From a virus, in IMG/VR virus record IMGVR_UViG_3300047323_000682, positions 1 through 53,341 of that record: a stretch of DNA of 53,341 nt; one strand, given 5' to 3'. Below, piece after piece: positions 48,189 through 53,341 of the stretch. The notes below the pieces were generated by a model. It saw nothing but the letters and a program-made list of their open reading frames with translations. It searched no databases and was not told where the DNA came from. Within the stretch, counting starts at the first letter, position 1. Every line of letters begins with the position of its first letter. Made by a program: the position numbers and the translations under genes.

Positions 48189-48213
48189 CCCGCCATCGAG
48201 CGGGATTTTTTTT
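48189..48213 (+). terminator. Terminator before lysis genes
   Basis: CCCGC (48189-48193), loop CATCGA, GCGGG (48200-48204), then A and eight T. Directly followed by GCCCGGAGAAAAG, the endolysin ribosome site. Confidence 0.8.
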
Positions 48214-48228
48214 GCCCGGAGAAAAGTG

Positions 48229-48654
48229 ATGCCCGTATCCGAGAAAGACCGCGACATCCTCGCCCGCACGTTGTGGGGCGAGGCCCGCGGCGAATCCCTG
48301 GCTGGCCAGATCGCCGTGGCCTGGACCATCCGCAACCGAGTGAACGACGGCAAGGCCAAGTCGTGGTGGGGCGAGGGCTATGCCGGCGTGTGCCAGAAGC
48401 CGTACCAGTTCAGTTGCTGGAACAGGAACGACCCGAACTTCCCGTTCCTGAGCGGCGCGCGGCAGATCCCCTTTCGCGAACTGGCCCAGGCGCGGATTGC
48501 CGCTGACCAAGTGATCGATGGAAAGGTGCTGGATCCCACTGGCGGTGCCACCCATTACTACGCGACCACCATGCCCAAGGCGCCGGCCTGGGTGAAAGGC
48601 GCAAAGTTGACCCTGGCACTCGGTCACCATTTGTTCTTCAAGGATGTGCCATGA
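48229..48654 (+). CDS. Endolysin, SleB-like cell wall hydrolase
   Basis: 141 residues of the Hydrolase_2 (SleB/CwlJ) family: DRDILARTLWGEARGESLAG with the catalytic Glu in LWGEARGE, QIAVAWTIRNRV, YQFSCWNRNDPNF, ATHYYATTMPKAPAWVKGA. It cleaves peptidoglycan glycan strands. No signal sequence, so a holin is required. ATG at 48229 follows GGAGAAAAG; stop overlaps Rz start by ATGA. Confidence 0.9.
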   Translation: MPVSEKDRDILARTLWGEARGESLAGQIAVAWTIRNRVNDGKAKSWWGEGYAGVCQKPYQFSCWNRNDPNFPFLSGARQIPFRELAQARIAADQVIDGKVLDPTGGATHYYATTMPKAPAWVKGAKLTLALGHHLFFKDVP

Positions 48655-49181
48655 AACCAATCTGGCTGCGGGGCCTTCCGTACTTGGCTGCGCTGGGGCT
48701 GACAGTTGGGGCGCTGTTTGGCGCCTATTACCACGGCGTGACGGTCACGGATGAAAAGTGGCAGGCAAAATGGAGCACCCGTGACACCCAGGATGCCGAG
48801 GCGAGGGCGCTCAATGAGGTCGCTGCGCGCACCAGGGAGCAAGCCTACCAACAGTCAATCAACAAGGCGGTTCAAGATGGACAACGCATTATCGATCAAG
48901 CGACGGCTGATGCTGCTGCCGCTCGCGCTTCTGCTGACGGCGTGCAGCTCGCCGCCGCCAGCCTTGCCCGTCGACTCGCAGCCAGTGAAACCGGCGGAAA
49001 TACCTGCACTGCCGCCTCAAGCAAGGCAGCTGCCCGTGCCGCCGCTGTGCTTGCCGACGTGTTCAAGCGCGCTGATCAGCGAGCGGGAGACCTGGCTGCA
49101 GTTGCTGACCAAGCCAGAGCGCGGGGAGTGACTTGCGAGCAGGCTTACGACGGATTGATCCGATCGGCAGCACTTCATTGA
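48651..49181 (+). CDS. Rz: i-spanin Rz (DUF2514-like)
   Basis: 176 residues. One N-terminal membrane segment (YLAALGLTVGALFGAYYHGV), then a periplasmic alanine-rich coiled coil (DAEARALNEVAARTREQAYQ, ADAAAARASADGVQLAAASL) and a pair of cysteines. It spans the periplasm with Rz1 to fuse the two membranes at lysis. It overlaps the endolysin by ATGA. Confidence 0.9.
   Translation: MKPIWLRGLPYLAALGLTVGALFGAYYHGVTVTDEKWQAKWSTRDTQDAEARALNEVAARTREQAYQQSINKAVQDGQRIIDQATADAAAARASADGVQLAAASLARRLAASETGGNTCTAASSKAAARAAAVLADVFKRADQRAGDLAAVADQARARGVTCEQAYDGLIRSAALH
48877..49131 (+). CDS. Rz1: o-spanin Rz1 embedded in Rz
   Basis: 84 residues wholly inside Rz in the +1 frame. Lipoprotein signal RRLMLLPLALLLTAC with lipobox LTAC, then a proline-rich mature part (SSPPPALPVDSQPVKPAEIP, ALPPQARQLPVPP). 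This is the hallmark of nested Rz1 lipoproteins. ATG at 48877 has AAGGCGG upstream; a longer frame to 48751 is rejected. Confidence 0.88.
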   Translation: MDNALSIKRRLMLLPLALLLTACSSPPPALPVDSQPVKPAEIPALPPQARQLPVPPLCLPTCSSALISERETWLQLLTKPERGE

Positions 49182-49204
49182 AGGCCTGGCGTTCGATTAC
49201 GATA

Positions 49205-49220
49205 CTGTTTATTTATCCAG
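49205..49220. promoter_or_regulatory. LexA box before late small gene
   Basis: CTGTTTATTTATCCAG: CTG, ten bases nearly all A/T, CAG. Fourteen bases before the ATG at 49234. Together with the box at 10544 it indicates that host SOS directly drives selected phage genes. Confidence 0.65.
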
Positions 49221-49233
49221 TATCGAGAAGGTC

Positions 49234-49533
49234 ATGTACTTCATCATCACGCGCATGCGAGAAAAGGGTGTTGCCAGGGATTGGAAGGCGATCCGGCAAA
49301 CTGGCGGCATTCGTGCCGATATCAACATCAGGAATCAGATGTGCGATCCGTTGAACCGGACCAGCGATATCGCCGAGATCCGCCCGGCAGGCATGCCGCT
49401 TGATGCGGTACCGCTTCCGCCGCTGCTCGATGCGCGAATCTCAGGGATGGCGACCAACGCTTTCACGCTCAGCGGCCTGGAGGAAATCGACGGCTGCCTG
49501 TATGCGCAGTCGTGGTGGTGTAGAGAGATTTGA
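49234..49533 (+). CDS. Small protein under LexA box
   Basis: 99 residues: MYFIITRMREKGVARDWKAI, RQTGGIRADINIRNQMCDPL, TSDIAEIRPAGMPLDAVPLP. Not recognised. ATG at 49234 follows GAGAAGG. The LexA box suggests DNA-damage induction independent of CI. It follows the spanin genes but is probably a separate transcription unit. Confidence 0.65.
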   Translation: MYFIITRMREKGVARDWKAIRQTGGIRADINIRNQMCDPLNRTSDIAEIRPAGMPLDAVPLPPLLDARISGMATNAFTLSGLEEIDGCLYAQSWWCREI

Positions 49534-49596
49534 TCGTATCGTGAAGGGTTGTGAGCGATTCTGAGCAGCCTGCCGCCAACACTGTTCATGCTAGAC

Positions 49597-49619
49597 GAAA
49601 AAAACGCCCCGAAGGGCGT
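49597..49619 (-). terminator. Terminator of the RES gene
   Basis: ACGCCC (49604-49609), CGAA loop, GGGCGT (49614-49619), with a seven-A run at 49597-49603 that gives the U-tract on the minus strand. It touches the stop of the RES-domain gene. Confidence 0.85.
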
Positions 49620-50506
49620 CAAGTAAGCTGATTACTATGTAGTTTTTGAAGTCCCGGCAGGGGGCCACCTTTGTGTTTGGTGCTGAATACATGCTCAGTA
49701 TTGTTTTTATCTAAAATACAAGAGCACATGATATTTATATATTGCTCGCTTTTCGTTTTTTGAAGCTTTCCGATGACTATTATTTTTGCATCTAGATATT
49801 CTTTTGCAAATTCTCCCTTGAAGCAGATGTTGACTCCAGTAGGGTCTGCAACCGATTTGTAACTCCAACCTATGGTTTCTGGGTAGTCGTAGTAGTCTTT
49901 CGTGATGATGTCCGAGGCAAGATAGATGTGTTCTCTTTCGGATCCTGAGTCTCTGGAAAATTCCGAAACGAGGAAGTCCTCTAGAGCTTCGATCTTTGCT
50001 CTGCGAGAAATATTAAGTTCGTTTTTGTTATCCTGCGACAGTCCGATACTGTTCAATCTGCAGCTTGATTTAGATTGATAAATAATCAGTGCGAACAGAT
50101 CGCCGTCTTTAATCCTAGCTTCAGCCAAGGCAGTAGCAGGGGCTGTTGCGGTGTATAGCAGAGCTTCGCCTTTTCTGTTCACACGCCCTGACTGGACTCT
50201 TTCCGAAGGAGGCATCCATGCTGAGCCTAGTTCTAGCATCGATTTAGGGTTAAGCGGGTTTTCGGTTGGATCAATCCAGCGAACTCTGTAAAAAGCTGTT
50301 TCTGTTGGAATGTTTAGGATGTTAGCCTGCATCGCGAACGACTGATAACCGTTGGAGTACTCTGTACATAGTACGTCCATTATTCGGTTCGAAAGCTGCT
50401 CTCTTGTTAATCCTGAAAATTTTGAAGATCTGTATTTTTTAATCTTCTTTTTAAAAAGTTTTTTATCTGTTGCGTCAAGATGTGTAAGGAGTTCATTGTT
50501 AATCAT
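49619..50506 (-). CDS. RES-domain protein, solitary (cargo)
   Basis: 295 residues, AT-rich. A Lys-rich helical N-terminal 50, then a RES-type domain: FYRVRWIDPTENP with R74/R76, SERVQSGRVNRKGEALLYTA with R108, ATALAEARI with E129, and a later IYLASDI. RES toxins of type II systems degrade NAD+ by phosphorolysis and have about 150-230 residues. This one is longer and no Xre/DUF2384 antitoxin gene is adjacent, so it may be a cargo effector controlled otherwise. No clear ribosome site before ATG 50506. Assigned by motif pattern, not by search. Confidence 0.7.
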   Translation of the reverse strand: MINNELLTHLDATDKKLFKKKIKKYRSSKFSGLTREQLSNRIMDVLCTEYSNGYQSFAMQANILNIPTETAFYRVRWIDPTENPLNPKSMLELGSAWMPPSERVQSGRVNRKGEALLYTATAPATALAEARIKDGDLFALIIYQSKSSCRLNSIGLSQDNKNELNISRRAKIEALEDFLVSEFSRDSGSEREHIYLASDIITKDYYDYPETIGWSYKSVADPTGVNICFKGEFAKEYLDAKIIVIGKLQKTKSEQYINIMCSCILDKNNTEHVFSTKHKGGPLPGLQKLHSNQLT

Positions 50507-50863
50507 GTGCGGTTCTGATTGTTATGAGGAAGTTAAGATCTAATGTTTCAAATGTCTAGTCTACAGGTAAGTGCGCTATCCTAATTCATGATTTTGCAAT
50601 TTTGTTATATGTCTATATTTGTCATATGACTTCTACTAGTTAAAATCCCTAAGTGCCATTTTTCATTCGCTGCGTTCAGATTGCATCTCACTCTACTGGC
50701 ACTTCCCCGACTCCACCACCAACCGTACCACTTATATTCCAGTGCGACTCTCCTGCTGGACAAGGGTCGAAAAGGCGATATGCCTGTCCTGATAGGTCGC
50801 GCGCGCACCAGTAAATTACTCATTACCTCTGCATATTTGAGATCTAGGGCTTACTGCTGGCTG
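50507..50863. other. AT-rich gap upstream of RES gene
   Basis: 357 bases without a supported gene. The first 140 are very AT-rich and should hold the RES promoter. They include a perfect ten-base palindrome GTCATATGAC (50621-50630). AAGTGCCA (50651-50658) and TGGCACTT (50697-50704) form an inverted repeat. Overlapping frames on both strands in the second half have no ribosome sites. Confidence 0.5.
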
Positions 50864-51073
50864 TCACTCCGGCGTCATCATCACCGCGAGCGTCATCTTG
50901 ATAAATTCTTCATTCTTGTCGATGGCTTCCAGGGCACCGCGCACGTTGTCGGCGACATCGGCCGATCCGCGCTGCTCGACCCAGTTCGAAAGCTCCATGA
51001 TGGCGGCTTCCAGGGCGAGCTGGTTTTCGTTGAGCTTGAACAGCAGGGAAGGGAGCAGGTCTGAGTTTGGCAT
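50864..51073 (-). CDS. Small helical Pseudomonas protein
   Basis: 69 residues: MPNSDLLPSLLFKLNENQLA, LEAAIMELSNWVEQRGSADV, ADNVRGALEAIDKNEEFIKM. Fully helical; similar small proteins are common on Pseudomonas chromosomes and prophages but unassigned. ATG at 51073 has GGAGG at 7 bases. Confidence 0.7.
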   Translation of the reverse strand: MPNSDLLPSLLFKLNENQLALEAAIMELSNWVEQRGSADVADNVRGALEAIDKNEEFIKMTLAVMMTPE

Positions 51074-51133
51074 CGCGAATCCTCCGTGGAGATTTCAGCG
51101 TAGCACCGGGAAATAGTGCATGAAGGGATTGGT

Positions 51134-51160
51134 GTTCGTTGGCAGGACGCCGGGGAGGGG
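51134..51160 (+). repeat. Imperfect 27/28-bp direct repeat, copy 1
   Basis: GTTCG-TTGGCAGGACGCCGG then GGAGGGG. Similar to 52126-52153 (GTTCGGTCGGCAGGACACCG then GAGACGGG) with one gap and five changes. The pair brackets the DUF1643 gene and the gene-free stretch. Confidence 0.6.
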
Positions 51161-51172
51161 GCCAAAAAGGCG

Positions 51173-51194
51173 TGCGTGACTTTTGCGTGACTTT
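51173..51194 (+). repeat. Tandem TGCGTGACTTT repeat
   Basis: Two perfect adjacent copies of the 11-mer TGCGTGACTTT (51173-51183, 51184-51194), followed by TCACGC (51196-51201), the inverse of GCGTGA. Helical-turn spacing and location near the integrase suit arm-type protein binding sites. Confidence 0.65.
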
Positions 51195-51448
51195 CTCACG
51201 CGCTTGTAAGCACTTCTGGGCATTCGGTTGCAGCGAGCGCCAATGATTACAGCCAAAACAAAGGGTCTTGCATGGGTTCTGCGTGCATGGGGTGCCAGGG
51301 GTTGAAGGAGGTCAGGGGAGAGGAATTCACTCTGAAGAGTCGGGCTTCCCCACTACTGTTGCATCAATGGCGTGTTGGTGGGGTTGTTTGCCATGTGCCT
51401 GAAAAATCTATGCAGCACACCGCATCTCAAGTGAATGACCAGTTAGGC

Positions 51449-51949
51449 CTACTCTTCGAAAGCTTTGACTGTCCGTGGAAAATCTTTCGGGTCAATGCGG
51501 GACGGGTGGAGATATCCACCACCTATGTTACGGCGTAGACAATGCAGCTTAATTCTAGGGATGTCGCGTATTAACTCAGACAATCTTTTTTCATGCCCGT
51601 TTCCGCAGGCGATGACAACGACATCCGCGCCAGCCATGATCTTCCGAGCATGCTGTTCGTTCAAGTCATCTGCCTGGCTGTTGTGGATCACACCGGATGG
51701 GTCTGTCGAGTAGTTCGGATAGAGATTTAGAATGTGGAAGCCGCCCCACCCCCAGTCCGCAGCCAAATTACCGCATTTGAAGACTGTCATGTCGTTCCGA
51801 ATCTCGTCAGCCATCGATGGGTTCGCGCACAGAAAGGCACCTATTTTTTTCGTTTTATCCCATACGCGGCTAAGAACGAAACGATAGTTGCCACAGTCGG
51901 ATGTGAGCGCGACCGACTCGATGATTGATTCGTGTTTGATAATGTTCAT
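51449..51949 (-). CDS. DUF1643 domain protein (cargo)
   Basis: 166 residues matching DUF1643: YRFVLSRVWDKTKKIGAFLC, ANPSMADEIRNDMTVFKCGN, GWGGFHILNLYPNYSTDPSG, DVVVIACGNGHEKRLSELIR. The family is of unproven function and is common in mobile elements. Minus strand between accessory genes and int, bracketed by the imperfect repeats at 51134 and 52126. ATG at 51949 taken because family members start near here; ribosome site modest. Confidence 0.8.
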   Translation of the reverse strand: MNIIKHESIIESVALTSDCGNYRFVLSRVWDKTKKIGAFLCANPSMADEIRNDMTVFKCGNLAADWGWGGFHILNLYPNYSTDPSGVIHNSQADDLNEQHARKIMAGADVVVIACGNGHEKRLSELIRDIPRIKLHCLRRNIGGGYLHPSRIDPKDFPRTVKAFEE

Positions 51950-52003
51950 CAGAGGCCTAAAAGTAGAATCGCGGTGTAATTCTGCTCCCATGCAGAGATG
52001 CAA

Positions 52004-52033
52004 AGCCCCGAAGGTTCGCGGCTTCGGGGCTTC
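52004..52033. terminator. Strong hairpin between DUF1643 and int
   Basis: Perfect 11-bp stem AAGCCCCGAAG (52004-52014) and CTTCGGGGCTT (52023-52033) with an eight-base loop; CTATTTT follows in plus, TTTGC in minus direction. Probably terminates integrase transcription leaving the int gene and insulates the DUF1643 unit. Confidence 0.75.
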
Positions 52034-52125
52034 TATTTTCGCCTCCATCCCTTAAATGCTGGCGAACGTGGCGGCGAGATTACCAGCGATGTCTCCGTAA
52101 TTCACTACTGCGATAGGTCGATTAA

Positions 52126-52153
52126 GTTCGGTCGGCAGGACACCGGAGACGGG
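52126..52153 (+). repeat. Imperfect 27/28-bp direct repeat, copy 2
   Basis: GTTCGGTCGGCAGGACACCG then GAGACGGG, next to the integrase stop (52157). Copy 1 is at 51134-51160. See that entry. Confidence 0.6.
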
Positions 52154-52156
52154 CGC

Positions 52157-53341
52157 TTACGCCCCGTTGCGGGCAGGTGTTATGAGGTCCGCCCAGGCTT
52201 GCATCATTTCCCGGCGCTGCTCCAAGTAGGTGGCGTGGTTATACACGTCACGAATGAAGCTGCTATCCGCGTGAGCAAGTTGGCGCTCGATCCAGTCACG
52301 GTTGTAGCCTCGGCCGTTCATTTCGGTGGAGAACAGGTGCCGGAAGCCGTGAGGTGATTGTTTGCCGGTCAGACCGCATGAGTCCATAACGTTGTTCGCG
52401 TAATTGGTACCGATTGGCGCTGTGGTGACGTTGCGGTTTCTGAAAACGTAGCGCTGGCCGCCGGTGATCGGCAGCATGCTTTTCAGCAGTTCGACAGCCT
52501 GAGTTGAAAGCGGAACCGAGTGATCACGCCTCATCTTCATTTTGGCCGCCGGTGTTGTCCAGATAGCGGCATCGAGGTCGATCTCCGACCATTCGGCATG
52601 CCGCACTTCGCCCGGGCGCGAGGCGGTGTAGATCATCAGTAGGAGGGCGGTGCGCAACTGATGCCCTGCTGCGCAATCCCGGATCAACGCCATGGTCCTG
52701 GGCATCTCACTGAACGGCAGGAACGGGTGGGGTTTGTGTTGTCCCATCTTTTCGGTGACCGCGTGCATCTCGGCCGTCGGATTCACTTCAATCAACCCGG
52801 TGGCAATGGCGTAGCTAAACACCTGGCTCATCCGCTGACGAACCTTCACTGCTGTAGCCACGGAGCCGCGCTTCTCGACGCGGCGGATCAGGCCGATGAC
52901 ATCGGCCCGTTTGATGGCATCAATCTGCCGCTCGCCAAAGACGGGCAGTACATCCAGCTCCATGGCATTGCTGATCACCCGGTAGGTGCCAGCGGAGATT
53001 GTTCCCTTCCTGAAAGCCAGCCATTCGTCATAGACACGGCGGAAGGTGCGGCCCCCGGCTTCGATCAGTTCGGCCTTCTTTTCCCGTCTCGTGTTGCGCG
53101 GATCTAACCCATTCGCCACATCTTCTCGCGCCTCGTTTCGGCGTGCGCGCGCTTCCTTCAAACCCGTTTCAGGGTAAGTCCCGAAAGAAATTCGAACCTG
53201 TTTGTTGAGCCAGGTGAATCGAAAGTGCCAGCTCTTGACGCCGCTTGCCGCGACATAGAGGGAGAGCCCGAGCGCATCTGGAAGGGTGTAGGCCTTGTCC
53301 TTTGCCTTTGCCTGCTTGGCTGCAGTGTCCGTGAGTGCCAC
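52157..53341 (-). CDS. int: Tyrosine integrase, DUF4102-type N-terminus
   Basis: 394 residues. N-terminal arm-binding DUF4102 domain (ALTDTAAKQAKAKDKAYTLP, VKSWHFRFTWLNKQVRISFG, YPETGLKEARARRNEAREDV), core-binding domain about 110-200, catalytic domain with Arg in YTASRPGEVRHAEW, Lys/His region KMKMRRDHSVPLS, HGFRHLF box, and the Tyr in VYNHATYLEQRR. It inserts and excises the phage at att. The first codon is GTG at 53341-53339, the last base of the window; family members start with a similar MALTD, so the gene is probably complete. A longer protein would require sequence beyond the window. Confidence 0.93.
   Translation of the reverse strand: MALTDTAAKQAKAKDKAYTLPDALGLSLYVAASGVKSWHFRFTWLNKQVRISFGTYPETGLKEARARRNEAREDVANGLDPRNTRREKKAELIEAGGRTFRRVYDEWLAFRKGTISAGTYRVISNAMELDVLPVFGERQIDAIKRADVIGLIRRVEKRGSVATAVKVRQRMSQVFSYAIATGLIEVNPTAEMHAVTEKMGQHKPHPFLPFSEMPRTMALIRDCAAGHQLRTALLLMIYTASRPGEVRHAEWSEIDLDAAIWTTPAAKMKMRRDHSVPLSTQAVELLKSMLPITGGQRYVFRNRNVTTAPIGTNYANNVMDSCGLTGKQSPHGFRHLFSTEMNGRGYNRDWIERQLAHADSSFIRDVYNHATYLEQRREMMQAWADLITPARNGA

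Larger units (their letters stand above)
51074..51448. other. Gene-free stretch, possible attP neighbourhood
   Basis: 375 bases without a supported gene, near the 3' side of the integrase gene. Contains two tandem copies of TGCGTGACTTT (51173-51194) followed by CTCACGCGC, and a GTGCATGGGGTGCC-type stretch near 51282-51296 then AGGGGTTGAAGG, which has a tRNA-3'-end flavour. Arm-type integrase sites and the att core could lie here; this cannot be decided without an attB comparison. Confidence 0.35.

Noticed and set aside
51282-51310. tRNA-like stretch considered as a tRNA gene
   Set aside because: Only a loose resemblance to a T-arm/3' end without a cloverleaf; at most an att fragment. No complete tRNA or rRNA gene was recognised.
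51272-51538. 88-codon plus-strand frame near the presumed attP
   Set aside because: Overlaps the 3' end of the DUF1643 gene antisense; no recognisable domain.

Overview
This window is a temperate, long-tailed (siphovirus-type) phage genome or prophage, almost certainly from a Pseudomonas host. Evidence for the host: a DUF1654 gene, CTG-N10-CAG LexA boxes, GC-rich codon use in the core genes, and many small early proteins of the kind found in Pseudomonas prophages. No chromosomal flank is visible. The integrase starts exactly at the right edge on the minus strand, and an AlpA/excisionase-like gene ends exactly at the left edge on the same strand. Joining the two ends would place the xis stop directly beside the int start, so I infer a complete circular or circularly permuted phage genome of about 53.3 kb, opened at the integrase start.

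Layout. 1-10.1 kb: leftward early region on the minus strand. It carries a YqaJ-type exonuclease plus Bet/RecT annealing protein pair, a PP-loop (PAPS-reductase-like) enzyme and many tiny ORFs chained by ATGA overlaps, interrupted by plus-strand cargo (a DUF2971 protein, small lipoproteins). 10.1-15.3 kb: immunity region with a two-site left operator, a LexA box and DUF1654 gene, and an S24 (CI-like) repressor facing Cro across a three-site right operator. Between the left operator and cI, in the position of lambda rexAB and in cI orientation, lies an 888-residue protein joining a PD-(D/E)xK nuclease-like domain, a P-loop NTPase and an S1/OB fold. It is the best candidate here for an undescribed exclusion or defence system. 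15.5-21.1 kb: rightward early genes: small regulators, Rha, an O-like initiator with five 16-bp iterons inside its gene (the likely origin), NinB, NinG and a gene in the Q position. 21.7-22.4 kb: HicAB toxin-antitoxin on the minus strand. 22.5-35 kb: holin, terminase, portal, head morphogenesis, scaffold, major capsid, connectors and tail tube.

35-48.2 kb: lambda-like tail module: chaperone with a -1 frameshift at G_GGA_AAC, tape measure, M, L, K, I and J homologues, then fibre and ORFan genes. 48.2-49.5 kb: SleB-type endolysin, Rz/Rz1 spanins and a small gene behind a second LexA box. 49.6-52 kb: minus-strand accessory genes (RES-domain protein, small helical protein, DUF1643 protein) and a probable attP neighbourhood. 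52.2-53.3 kb: tyrosine integrase.

How it fits together: CI should hold PL and PR closed through five related operators. Host LexA boxes add SOS input at the DUF1654 gene and at a late small gene. After induction PL drives recombination and small early proteins, PR drives replication from the O-gene iterons, and the late block builds head and tail and lyses the cell. At least ten cargo genes sit between core modules, several AT-rich, antisense or next to their own terminators.
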